Assembly (NCBI RefSeq): GCF_026242055.1
Contig: NZ_JAPJDL010000010.1
Coordinates: 124,001-188,000 of the forward strand
DNA length: 64,000 nucleotides
From: Lentzea sp. NEAU-D7
GTDB lineage: Bacteria; Actinomycetota; Actinomycetes; Mycobacteriales; Pseudonocardiaceae
Direction: 5' to 3'
Below the pieces are notes generated by a model. The model worked only from the letters and a program-made list of their open reading frames with translations, did no database searches and was not told the DNA's origin. The translations under genes and the position numbers were made by a program. Positions 1 to 10,172 of this stretch are shown piece after piece (within the stretch, counting starts at the first letter, position 1; every line of letters begins with the position of its first letter).

Positions 1-355
1 CCTCCAGGAACTCGTCCACCTGCGCCACCCGGTCCTTGAGCAGGTAGCCGACCTTGCCTCCCGTGCTGGTGATGAGCTCGGTCGCGTAGCGGTTCTCCAC
101 GTACTGCGAGAGCACGAGCACGCCGACCTCCGGCCACCGCTCCCGGATCTCCAGTGCGGCGCGCATGCCGTCGTCCTTGTGGTCCGGCGGCATCCGGACG
201 TCCGTCACCACGATGTCCGGCCGGAGCTCCCCGGTCGCCTTCAGCAGCTCCGGCGCGGTGCCGACGGCGGCCACGACGTCGTGCCCCTCCTCGGCGAGCA
301 ACCGGATCAGGCCCTCGCGCAGCAGCGTCGAGTCCTCGGCCAGGATCACCCGCAC
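1..355 (-). CDS. Response regulator, receiver domain (partial)
   Basis: This is the N-terminal part of a two-component response regulator; the gene runs off the left edge. The visible product starts VRVILAEDSTLLREG, carries the phospho-acceptor stretch DIVVTDVRMPP and the signalling stretch VLVLSQYVE, and ends at the lysine-containing GGKVGYLLKD region. This is the pattern of NarL/LuxR-type receivers. The GTG start overlaps the stop of the upstream histidine kinase by ten bases, so the two are translationally coupled and very likely cognate. The output domain is outside the window; a LuxR helix-turn-helix is expected from the kinase class but is not seen. Confidence 0.9.
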   Translation of the reverse strand, partial: MRVILAEDSTLLREGLIRLLAEEGHDVVAAVGTAPELLKATGELRPDIVVTDVRMPPDHKDDGMRAALEIRERWPEVGVLVLSQYVENRYATELITSTGGKVGYLLKDRVAQVDEFLE

Positions 356-1509
356 GGCACCCTCGCGCGGATCGTGGTGGGACCGCCCGGCGGACTGGTC
401 ACCTCGAAGTCCCCGTCCACCGCCTTGACCCTCCTCGCGAGCCCGGACAGCCCGGTACCGGCGGGGTCGGCACCGCCCACGCCGTCGTCGCGCACCACGA
501 CCACGATGCCGCCCCTGCCGTCCGCGCGCACGTGCACCTCGACCAGCGACGGGTTCGCGTGCTTGGCCGCGTTGGTGACGGCCTCGGACGTCACGAAGTA
601 GATCACCGCCTCCAGCGCGGTGCCGGGCGAGGACCGCAGCCTGTTGTCGATCTCGACGCGCACGCTCGACCGTTCCGCCAGCACCTCGAGCGCCGTGTCC
701 AGCCCCGAGTCGTCCAGCACGGCCGGGTAGACGCGCGTCGCGACCTCGCGCAGCTCGTCGATGGCCTCGCCCGCCGTGTCGTGCGCCTGCCGCAACAACT
801 CCTGCAGCTGCTCCTCGCCCCTGGCCCGCTTCGCCCGGCCGATCAGCATGCCCAGCGCCACGAGCCGCTGCTGGACGCCGTCGTGCAGGTCGCGCTCGAT
901 GCGCCGCCGTTCGTCGTCGATCGCCTCGATCACCTCGGCCCGCGTGCTGGTCAGTTCCGCGACCCGCTGGCGCAGCAACGCCTGCTGGCTCGTCCCGAGC
1001 ATCGAGGTGGCGAGCCACCGGTCCAGCACCGCGACGCCGACCACGCCGGCCGTCGTCACGAAGACGACCAGCGCACCCGGGATCGCCACCAGCGCGATCA
1101 GCCCGAGGGACACCCGGTCCGCGTCCTCGATGAGCGCCCAGTCGCCGTCGAACAGCCACGCCGTCACCATCGAGATCCCGACGGCGTACCAGGACACCAG
1201 CAGACAGATCACGCCGGCGCCGAGCGCGCCGACCAGCCACCGCGCCGCGAGGTAACGCCGGCATCCCTGACGTGTCAGCGGATTCGTGTGCACGGCCTGG
1301 TCGAACCGCGCGATCCTGCCGAGCTCGTACCCGGTCAGCCCCACCACGCCCACGCCGGTGGCCGCGGCGGCCAGACCGGCCACCCCCGTCAGCGACCCGA
1401 TCGTGAGACCCACGAGCATCCGGAACCAGCCGCGCACCAACGAACCCGCGCTGAGCCTCTCCCCCTGATGCACGTTCGCCACCGTACTGACGTCCCCGCC
1501 CTCCGGCAT
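346..1509 (-). CDS. Sensor histidine kinase, HisKA_3 (NarL-type)
   Basis: A 387-residue membrane sensor kinase. The N-terminal half has about four hydrophobic segments (roughly residues 31-60, 92-117, 134-162) with little extracytoplasmic sequence, like the putative-sensor kinases of actinobacteria. The dimerisation/phospho-acceptor segment reads ERDLHDGVQQRLV with His209. It is followed by a HATPase_c domain with N-box TSEAVTNAAKHA and G-box DDGVGGADPAGTGLSGL near the C terminus. It is the first gene of a pair with the partial response regulator. A 14-bp palindrome lies directly upstream of the ATG. The signal sensed cannot be deduced. Confidence 0.93.
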   Translation of the reverse strand: MPEGGDVSTVANVHQGERLSAGSLVRGWFRMLVGLTIGSLTGVAGLAAAATGVGVVGLTGYELGRIARFDQAVHTNPLTRQGCRRYLAARWLVGALGAGVICLLVSWYAVGISMVTAWLFDGDWALIEDADRVSLGLIALVAIPGALVVFVTTAGVVGVAVLDRWLATSMLGTSQQALLRQRVAELTSTRAEVIEAIDDERRRIERDLHDGVQQRLVALGMLIGRAKRARGEEQLQELLRQAHDTAGEAIDELREVATRVYPAVLDDSGLDTALEVLAERSSVRVEIDNRLRSSPGTALEAVIYFVTSEAVTNAAKHANPSLVEVHVRADGRGGIVVVVRDDGVGGADPAGTGLSGLARRVKAVDGDFEVTSPPGGPTTIRARVPCG

Positions 1510-1523
1510 TGCGGTTTACCGCA
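1510..1523. promoter_or_regulatory. Perfect 14-bp palindrome upstream of kinase gene
   Basis: TGCGGT-TT-ACCGCA is a perfect inverted repeat that abuts the ATG of the histidine kinase gene, and a third TGCGGT half-site follows at about 1533-1538. The position suggests an operator, possibly for autoregulation by the adjacent response regulator. This rests on symmetry and position only. Confidence 0.4.
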
Positions 1524-1636
1524 GTATCGCGCTGCGGTTTTCCCCACGATTCCCGACGGATGACCTCATGGTCCCGCCCCTTGCCCATTCCTAACGTGGA
1601 CCTCGACCGATTTCACAGTCCTGCGAGGGGAAACAA

Positions 1637-4607
<2,971 letters not shown>

Positions 4608-5042
4608 TCAGGAACTTTTCGCGGCGGTCGTGCACTCGGGGCAGGAGCCCCAGTAGATGACCTCGGCCTCGTCGATGGCGAAACCGTGGTCGTCGGATGC
4701 GTCCAGGCATGGCGCGTGGCCGACTGCGCAGTCGACGTCGGCGATGGCACCGCAGGATCTGCAGACGACGTGGTGGTGGTTGTCCCCGACGCGCGCCTCG
4801 TAGCGGGCGACCGAGCCCTGGGGTTCGATCTTCCGCAGCAGGCCGGCTCCGGTCAGCGCTCGGAGCACGTCGTACACGGCCTGGTGGGAGACCGCGCCGA
4901 GGTTCTGACGCACGACGCCGATGATCGAGTCCGTGTCGGCGTGCGGGTGGGAGTGCACTGCGGACAGCACTGCTATCCGCGGGGCCGTCACCCGAAGCGA
5001 CGCTCCACGCAGCAGGCGCTCGAAATCGGAAGCCGTGGGCAC
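4608..5042 (-). CDS. furA: Fur-family peroxide/iron regulator FurA/CatR
   Basis: A 144-residue winged-helix repressor of the FurA/CatR group. The DNA-binding part covers residues 1-80 (RVTAPRIAVLSAV, SHQAVYDVLRAL). The metal sites are visible: NHHHVVC with His89-91, Cys94 and Cys97, and the C-terminal pair Cys134/Cys137 (CPEC) that would hold structural zinc. It starts with GTG and is followed after 18 bases by katG, so it most likely represses its own operon until oxidised. The start coincides with the position where transcription from the upstream promoter would begin, so the mRNA is probably leaderless. Confidence 0.95.
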   Translation of the reverse strand: MPTASDFERLLRGASLRVTAPRIAVLSAVHSHPHADTDSIIGVVRQNLGAVSHQAVYDVLRALTGAGLLRKIEPQGSVARYEARVGDNHHHVVCRSCGAIADVDCAVGHAPCLDASDDHGFAIDEAEVIYWGSCPECTTAAKSS

Positions 5043-5080
5043 GACCCCACCCTGCCGCCTTTTCTGGAATGAGTCAAGTT
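5042..5080 (-). promoter_or_regulatory. furA-katG promoter, probably leaderless
   Basis: On the minus strand TTGACT (5077-5072) is followed by exactly 17 bases and CAGGGT (5054-5049). A start site 6-7 bases further falls on the GTG of furA. The spacer begins with the AT-rich stretch CATTCCAGAAAA, unusual in this GC-rich DNA and similar to the region bound by FurA in mycobacterial furA promoters. The promoter boxes are seen; FurA binding is inferred. Confidence 0.65.
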
Positions 5081-5108
5081 AATGAATGGTGCAATTCACC
5101 CGAAGCGG

Positions 5109-6503
5109 TCATCGCCGCAGGGTGGACAGGGCGTCGGCCAGCCGCCGGACGCCCTCGGCGAGCACGTGCTCGGGGGCGCCGCCATAGGTCAAACGGAGAA
5201 AACTGCCCGGTGGTTCAGCGGCGAACCACGGGCGGCCCGGGAACACCACGACGTCCCGTGCGGCGGCGGCCGTCGTGAGCTCCAGGTCGTCGACGTCGTC
5301 GGGGAGCTGTGCCCACAGGTGCAGCCCGCCGGACGACCTCGCGACGTCCAGTTCGGGCAGGTGCTCGCCGAGCGCGCGTCTCAGAGCATCACGCCGGGAC
5401 CTCAAGGCCTGCTGGAGCGTGCGCAGGTGCCGGCGCCAGACGGGGGACGTCACGAAGTCGATCGCCGCCTCCTGCAACGGCCCCGCGACGTACAGGTCCT
5501 GCCGGGAACGGGTGTTCTTCAAGCGGATGCCCGCCGGGCCGCGGGCCCCGATCGCGGCGACGCGCAGGCCCGGCGCGGCGACCTTGGTGAGCGAGCGGAC
5601 GTAGACGACGTGGCCGTCGGTGTCCTGCGAGACCAGTGTCGGCGGCGCGGTGCCGTCGACGGTGAAGCCGCGCGCCCAGTCGTCCTCGACCAGGAACGCG
5701 CCCACGGCGCGGACGATCCGCATGACCTCCGCGCGCCGCTCGTCGGACAGCACCGCGCCGTGCGGGTTCGCGTGCAGCGGCTGGCAGTAGAAGATCTTCG
5801 CGCCGGTGCGTTCGAAGGCGGCCTGGAGCAGGTCCGGCCGCACCCCGTCCTGGTCCGCCGGCACCGGGACGACCTTGAGCCCGGCGTCGCGCGCCGCCGC
5901 GATCGCGCCGAGGTAGGTGGGGGACTCGACCAGCACGGCGTCACCGCGGTCGCCGAGCCCGCGGAACACCGTCGCGAGTGCCTCCTGGGCGCCCGCGCAC
6001 ACCGTGATGTCGCCGGCCCTGAGCTCACCGCCGGCCTCCTTCGCGAACCACGCGCGAAGCTCCTCCCGGCCCTCCACCGGGACGCGTCCCCACGAGGCGG
6101 GGCGGCGTGCGGCGCGGCTGAGCGCGGCGCCGAGCGCGTCCACGGGCTGCAGAGCGGGGTCGAGGTAGCCGCTGGTCAGCGGGATCGCCTCGGGTTTCGG
6201 CACCGCGAGGAGGCTCGCCACCAGGTCCTCGCCGGGCCTGCCCTCGCCGAGCGCGACGGCCTGCCACGACAGGTCGTGGCTCACTGCCGACGTCCGAGGG
6301 GCGACGTAGCTGCCCCGGCCGGGGCGCACCTCGACCAGTCCTTCGGCTGCTACTCGCTGGATCGCCTGCTGGACCGTCGCGGGTGACGCCCGGTGCCGCG
6401 CCATCAGTTCGCGCACCGAGGGCATGCGGTCGCCGACGTGGCCGGACCGTGCCGCTGCTCTCAGGTGCTCGATAACGCGGGCAGCTGCGTTATCCTCATC
6501 CAT
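5109..6503 (-). CDS. MocR-type GntR/aminotransferase regulator
   Basis: A 464-residue fusion of an N-terminal GntR winged helix (residues about 5-70, DRMPSVRELMARH, SPATVQQAIQRV) and a fold-type I aminotransferase-like domain. PLP-site residues are present: SPTYLG, CQPLHANPHG, DDWARGF and the Schiff-base lysine Lys307 in VRSLTKVAAPG. MocR proteins use PLP or its adducts as effector and usually control a divergent gene, here the EamA transporter. I chose the ATG at 6503 over an upstream in-frame TTG at 6512 because CATG at 6501-6504 gives start codons to both genes. CGTTATC repeats lie around the starts and are the likely operator. Confidence 0.9.
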   Translation of the reverse strand: MDEDNAAARVIEHLRAAARSGHVGDRMPSVRELMARHRASPATVQQAIQRVAAEGLVEVRPGRGSYVAPRTSAVSHDLSWQAVALGEGRPGEDLVASLLAVPKPEAIPLTSGYLDPALQPVDALGAALSRAARRPASWGRVPVEGREELRAWFAKEAGGELRAGDITVCAGAQEALATVFRGLGDRGDAVLVESPTYLGAIAAARDAGLKVVPVPADQDGVRPDLLQAAFERTGAKIFYCQPLHANPHGAVLSDERRAEVMRIVRAVGAFLVEDDWARGFTVDGTAPPTLVSQDTDGHVVYVRSLTKVAAPGLRVAAIGARGPAGIRLKNTRSRQDLYVAGPLQEAAIDFVTSPVWRRHLRTLQQALRSRRDALRRALGEHLPELDVARSSGGLHLWAQLPDDVDDLELTTAAAARDVVVFPGRPWFAAEPPGSFLRLTYGGAPEHVLAEGVRRLADALSTLRR

Positions 6504-6525
6504 GAGAGCCAAGAGTAACGTTATC
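6471..6525. promoter_or_regulatory. Shared MocR/EamA start region with CGTTATC repeats
   Basis: The palindrome CATG (6501-6504) supplies the ATG of both divergent genes. GATAACGC (6471-6478) and GCGTTATC (6487-6494) form a perfect 8-bp inverted repeat, and a further CGTTATC lies at 6519-6525; a fourth is inside the transporter gene at 6677-6683. TATCCT at 6491-6496 sits where a -10 box for a leaderless rightward transcript would be, and TACTCT (6517-6512) does the same leftward. Repeats and start overlap are seen; operator function is inferred. Confidence 0.55.
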
Positions 6526-7422
6526 GTGCCAGCGGGGGTAACACTCGGCGCGCTCGGCGTCCTGGGTTTCAGCTTCTCCCTGCCGGCGACCCGCCTGGCA
6601 GTGGCGGGAATGGACGCGTGGTTCGTCGCGTTCGGACGCGCCGTCGTCGCCGGGCTCCTGGCGATCGCCTACCTCGCGTTATCGCGAGCGCCCCTCCCGT
6701 CGGTGACGCAGGTCCGCCGCCTGCTCGTCGTCGCCCTCGGCATCGTGGTCGGCTTCCCGCTGCTCACGTCCCTGGCCCTCACCACGCAGACCTCGGCCCA
6801 CGGCGCCGTCGTGATCGCCGTGCTGCCCATGTCCACGGCGATCTGGGCGGTCCTGCGCGCCGCCGAACGCCCACCCCTCAAGTTCTGGCTCTCCAGCGGC
6901 GCCGGTCTGCTCGCGGTGCTGGCGTTCGTGGCCACCGGCGGCGGCTTCTCCGGCTCGCTGAGCCTGGCCGACGGCTACCTGCTGGTCGCCGTGGTGCTGT
7001 GCGGCCTGGGCTACGCCGAGGGAGGCGCGCTCTCCCGCGAGTTGGGCGGCGCCAGGACCGTCTGCTGGGCGCTGGTCGTCTCGTTGCCGGTGACGATCCC
7101 GATCTCCTTGTACACGGCCGACTTCTCACGCGCCGGCACAATCGTGTGGCTCAGTTTCGCTTACGTGTCGGTGATTTCGATGTTCTTGGGCTTCTTCGCC
7201 TGGTACGCGGGCCTGGCCGCGGGCGGCGTGGCCAAGATCGGCCAGATCCAGCTGGCCCAGCCGGTGCTGACGCTGCTGTGGTCGGCGCTCGTGCTGGGCG
7301 AACAGGTCGGCTGGCCGGCTCTCGCCACCGCGGCCGTCGTGCTCGTCTGCGTCGTGCTGACCCAACGCAGCCGCGTGCCCCACGGCAGTACGCCTCTGAA
7401 CACGCCCGAACTCGCACGCTAG
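6502..7422 (+). CDS. EamA/DMT-superfamily transporter
   Basis: A 306-residue membrane protein with about ten hydrophobic segments in two EamA repeats (approximately residues 5-140 and 150-290), the organisation of drug/metabolite transporters that export amino acids, nucleosides or vitamers. Typical elements are the N-terminal GVTLGALGVLGFSFSLPATRLA and the C-terminal repeat KIGQIQLAQPVLTLLWSALVLGEQ. It is divergent from a MocR regulator whose start codon overlaps its own, so it is the likely target; export of a PLP-linked amine or amino acid is a reasonable guess. Its stop overlaps that of the convergent downstream gene. Confidence 0.88.
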   Translation: MRAKSNVIVPAGVTLGALGVLGFSFSLPATRLAVAGMDAWFVAFGRAVVAGLLAIAYLALSRAPLPSVTQVRRLLVVALGIVVGFPLLTSLALTTQTSAHGAVVIAVLPMSTAIWAVLRAAERPPLKFWLSSGAGLLAVLAFVATGGGFSGSLSLADGYLLVAVVLCGLGYAEGGALSRELGGARTVCWALVVSLPVTIPISLYTADFSRAGTIVWLSFAYVSVISMFLGFFAWYAGLAAGGVAKIGQIQLAQPVLTLLWSALVLGEQVGWPALATAAVVLVCVVLTQRSRVPHGSTPLNTPELAR

Positions 7423-8060
7423 CGGCGGGCCAGCTTCTCGAGCTTCATGTTCGGTGCCTGCCCGCACGTGTACTGGCCGTTCTGCAGGATGAACGGGTCG
7501 CCGGCCCTCTCCGCGTCGCCCGCCTCGAGGTAGACGCGTTTCAGCGTCGCGAGCTGGGTGGGCTGGTCGGCGGCGAGGAAGTCGCGGCAGGTGTGGGAGC
7601 CCGTGAGAGCGGGGATGCTCCCGCCGGCCGGGTCGCCAGGGTCACCCGTGGTCAAGTTGTTGATCACCGCCCTGCCGGCCAGGAGCAGCCCCGCCACGGC
7701 CACCACGGTCACGAGGATGCCGCCGAAGCTGGTCTTCTTCTTGCTGTTGTCGGTGTTGTTGCTGCCGCTGACGTCGCCGCCGGCGATGACACCTCCGGTC
7801 GCGGTGATCGAGCCGCCGGCGGAGATCGTGTTGCCCTGGACGGCCGGCAGCTGCGCGGTGACGGACCGGCGAAAAGCCCGGTCGTCCTCCAGCAGCCGGG
7901 TGACCTCGCTGATGAGGGCCTGCGGGTCCAGGTCAGCGAGGTCGTACCTCTCGAAGAGGGTCTGCAGGGCCTGCGCGCGGTGCACCTCGTCGGGCCGGTG
8001 CAGCTGCCTGAGCTCCAGGCGCCGCACCAGGTCGACGGCCGTCGTCGCTGCCTTCCTCAC
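7419..8060 (-). CDS. Single-pass membrane protein with ISAGG/IAGGDV motif
   Basis: A 213-residue protein of unknown function. Residues 1-72 are helical and charged. Residues 76-101 carry the glycine-rich motif GNTISAGGSITATGG followed by VIAGGDVSGSNN, then a basic patch and one TM helix at about 112-133. The outer part (134-213) holds two cysteines (SHTCRDF and QYTCGQ) that could form a disulfide. The GTG start overlaps the stop of the lipoprotein gene upstream, making it the last gene of a three-gene unit headed by the cyclase-like protein. A paralogous motif plus TM occurs in the protein at 10173-10730. I know no established name for this family. Confidence 0.75.
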   Translation of the reverse strand: MRKAATTAVDLVRRLELRQLHRPDEVHRAQALQTLFERYDLADLDPQALISEVTRLLEDDRAFRRSVTAQLPAVQGNTISAGGSITATGGVIAGGDVSGSNNTDNSKKKTSFGGILVTVVAVAGLLLAGRAVINNLTTGDPGDPAGGSIPALTGSHTCRDFLAADQPTQLATLKRVYLEAGDAERAGDPFILQNGQYTCGQAPNMKLEKLARR

Positions 8061-8368
8061 GAGCCCGTGGCCGGGGAGAGGCAGTAGACGGCGTCGTCGG
8101 GTTCGTGCTTGAGCTGGATGCCGCCGAACGTGCTGCCGTTCGGGCAGGACTTCTCGTACTCGAGCACGGCCGTGATCTTGTACACCGGATCCGTGATGGA
8201 CTTCGCGTCGAAGCCCTTCGTCGTGGGGCAGTCGGCCGCGGTGATGTCGGTGCCGCCCAGCGACACGCGCGTGCGCACGCACTCGCCGACCTTGTGCTTG
8301 CTGTCCAGCAGGCCGCAGCCGGACGCGGTCAGGGCGATGACGAAACCCAGCGCCAGCAGTCTTCTCAT
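8057..8368 (-). CDS. Small secreted lipoprotein
   Basis: A 103-residue predicted lipoprotein: signal MRRLLALGFVIALTASGC with a lipobox (TASGC) and Cys18 as the lipidation site. The mature part has VGECV and further cysteines in AADC, KSC and VYC, a pattern like the actinobacterial extracellular VGDCV-type domains, probably disulfide-bonded. Its ATG overlaps the stop of the cyclase-like gene (TGATG) and its stop overlaps the next GTG, so the three proteins are co-translated. No function can be given; the context suggests an envelope component of the same signalling unit. Confidence 0.8.
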   Translation of the reverse strand: MRRLLALGFVIALTASGCGLLDSKHKVGECVRTRVSLGGTDITAADCPTTKGFDAKSITDPVYKITAVLEYEKSCPNGSTFGGIQLKHEPDDAVYCLSPATGS

Positions 8369-9117
8369 CAGTTGTCCTTCCTCCGGCGCCACCACGGGCT
8401 GTGGCGGTGCTCTGCGGTGGTCACGTCCCGACCGGCCAGGACGCCGTTCTCGACCCGGATGTCGCCGCCGGCGCTGATGTGGGCACCGTTGTGGTGCGGC
8501 GCGGGTGGGGCCGGTGCGGGTGGTTCCTGAGCGGGTGGCGCGGGTGGGGGGACGACGCCTCCCGGCACGTGCAGCCAGGCCCGCACGGTCGTCTCCTCCG
8601 CCCGCACTTCGACGGGGTGGAACACGCGGCCGGCCATTCCGGGGTAGTCGTGCCGCACGGTGCTCTCGTACAGCGAGTCCGACACCACCACGGCGCAGCG
8701 CGCGGCCGACCCGGTCAGCGCCTCGCGCAGCACCCGCGAGCCGAGCAGCCGGAACGGCAGGATCACGTCCGAGCCGGCGAAACCCTTGACGTCGCGGTGG
8801 ATCTCGCCGCCGTGGGCGGCGATGCGCACCTGCATCGCCGTCCCGTCGGGGTTGGCGGGCGCCTCGGCGACGCGGCGCATCAGTTCGGTGAGGACGGGTC
8901 CCAGCACGGCGGTCTTCGGCACCGTCGCCGGTACGACGACGAGGACTGCGGCACCGCGGTCCTCGTGCGAGCAGTCGTCCCAGCACACGCCGGCCGCGTC
9001 GAACGACTCGGCCACCAGCTCGTGCAGCAGTTCCCGCACGGACAGCATGTCCGGGTTGCTCAGGTCGCTGAAGGACCGGACTTCGACCACGAGTACCAAG
9101 CCGGGCAAGGGATCCAT
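8368..9117 (-). CDS. Degenerate class III nucleotidyl cyclase-like protein
   Basis: A 249-residue protein whose first 190 residues resemble the cyclase homology domain common next to Crp/Fnr genes in actinobacteria: LVLVVEVRSFSD, DRGAAVLVVVP, VRIAAHGGEIHRD and FRLLGSRVLREAL. The catalytic features look lost: the first metal Asp is Glu (VVEV), the second Asp of the usual RGDG is Ala (RGAA), and the Asn before the conserved FRLL segment is absent. It is therefore probably a ligand-binding pseudoenzyme. A proline-rich linker leads to a C-terminal HISAGGDIRVENG...VLAGRDV motif shared with two neighbours. A Crp-like gene lies upstream and an operator-like sequence sits 43-61 bases before the start. 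The ATG at 9117 is the best start; extension upstream is not excluded. Confidence 0.75.
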   Translation of the reverse strand: MDPLPGLVLVVEVRSFSDLSNPDMLSVRELLHELVAESFDAAGVCWDDCSHEDRGAAVLVVVPATVPKTAVLGPVLTELMRRVAEAPANPDGTAMQVRIAAHGGEIHRDVKGFAGSDVILPFRLLGSRVLREALTGSAARCAVVVSDSLYESTVRHDYPGMAGRVFHPVEVRAEETTVRAWLHVPGGVVPPPAPPAQEPPAPAPPAPHHNGAHISAGGDIRVENGVLAGRDVTTAEHRHSPWWRRRKDN

Positions 9118-9159
9118 GCCGGCCAGTGCAGCACCGCGCGCGGCGCGTTTCGCGCCTAC

Positions 9160-9178
9160 TGCGTCACGTGCGGCACAG
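9160..9178 (-). promoter_or_regulatory. Operator-like 19-mer, copy 1 (cyclase-like operon)
   Basis: Read toward the cyclase-like gene this is CTGTGCCGCACGTGACGCA, 43-61 bases before its ATG. The core is a near-palindrome TGC-nn-CACGTG-nn-GCA, a plausible Crp-family half-site pair. CATAAC lies exactly 12 bases before it (9196-9191), as in copy 2. Between it and the gene is a GGCGCG-TTT-CGCGCC dyad (9142-9156). The adjacent Crp/Fnr protein is the obvious candidate binder. Confidence 0.65.
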
Positions 9179-9191
9179 CGGCCACGAACTG

Positions 9192-9872
9192 TTATGTCGC
9201 ACGGAGAGCCGCCAGGTCGTGCACCACGACGACGCCACGTCGATCTGTCGAGATGAGACGTTGTGCGCGCAGCGTGCGCAACGCCCGCACCACCGATTCC
9301 CTGGAGAGCCTCAGCTGTTCGGCCAGCGCCGACTGCGAACCGATCGGGATCCGCAACCGTCCGTGCTCGTCGCCCCGGAAGTCCTCCGCCAGCCGCACCA
9401 GCGAGTCGACGACGCGGGTGAACGCGTCGTCGGCCTGGCTGTCGAGCAGCTGGTCGGCCTCCCGCAGCCGCTCGGACACCACAGCGCACAACGTCAGCAC
9501 CACGTGCGGGAACTTCGCGAAGAGGCCGTCCAGGTCCTGTTTGCTGAGCAGGATGGCCTTGACCTTCGTGTCCGCCACGACGGCGCCGGGCCGTGCGCCC
9601 GCGTCGATCACCGCCTGCTCACCGACGATGTCGCCGGCCCACCGCGTCGCGACGACCTTCCGGCCTTCACCGATGATTCTGACCCGTCCGCTGTAGATGA
9701 TGGCGGCCCAGCGGTTCCGGTCGTCGGCGGAGATCAGCTCCGACCCCCTGGCGAAGCAGCGGATCTGCGCGTTCGTCGCGAACGCCGTTCTTTCGATCTC
9801 GGTGAGGCGGCGCCAGAAGCTGCCACGGCGGTGTTCGCGGGTCACCGAGGCGACGACCTGGGTGTTTGTCAT
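9192..9872 (-). CDS. Crp/Fnr-family transcriptional regulator
   Basis: A 226-residue regulator with an N-terminal cyclic-nucleotide-binding beta-barrel (about residues 20-130; RWAGDIVGEQAVI and ARPGAVVADT match the phosphate-binding cassette, although the canonical RSA is altered to RPGA) and a C-terminal winged helix (about 150-225; SALAEQLRLSRESVVRALRTL). Ligand binding is uncertain because of that change. It lies 74 bases upstream of the cyclase-like gene on the same strand and divergent from 10173-10730. Both targets have an identical operator-like 19-mer. A weaker match (TGCGAGATGTGACCGA, 9925-9940) lies in its own upstream region and could mediate autoregulation. Confidence 0.9.
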   Translation of the reverse strand: MTNTQVVASVTREHRRGSFWRRLTEIERTAFATNAQIRCFARGSELISADDRNRWAAIIYSGRVRIIGEGRKVVATRWAGDIVGEQAVIDAGARPGAVVADTKVKAILLSKQDLDGLFAKFPHVVLTLCAVVSERLREADQLLDSQADDAFTRVVDSLVRLAEDFRGDEHGRLRIPIGSQSALAEQLRLSRESVVRALRTLRAQRLISTDRRGVVVVHDLAALRAT

Positions 9873-10087
9873 GTTCCGTCCTGACGTTCCGGGGACAGGG
9901 CAATCCCCGTCATCGCTCGGATCGTGCGAGATGTGACCGAATTGCTCCTGACGTATGAATGCGCGCGGTTTTCCGTTGCGTTCCTGCCGGCGGGAACGAT
10001 GTTCATGCGGCTTTGCCCGGCAAGGAAAGAAAGTGGACATGCGCCCGCGCATTGGACGTGGTGCCGTGGCATAACGAAACGCGGTGT

Positions 10088-10106
10088 CTGTGCCGCACGT
10101 GACGCA
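10088..10106 (+). promoter_or_regulatory. Operator-like 19-mer, copy 2
   Basis: CTGTGCCGCACGTGACGCA, identical over 19 bases to the copy at 9160-9178 and in the same orientation relative to its downstream gene (start at 10173). CATAAC again precedes it by exactly 12 bases (10070-10075), although the intervening bases differ. The rest of the 300-base gap between the crp-like gene and 10173 shows no gene. Confidence 0.65.
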
Positions 10107-10172
10107 CAACGGCCGTCAGGTCCCCGTCCCCGGTGGTGGAGTGCGGGAACTGCAGAGCCGAGGAGGACGAAC

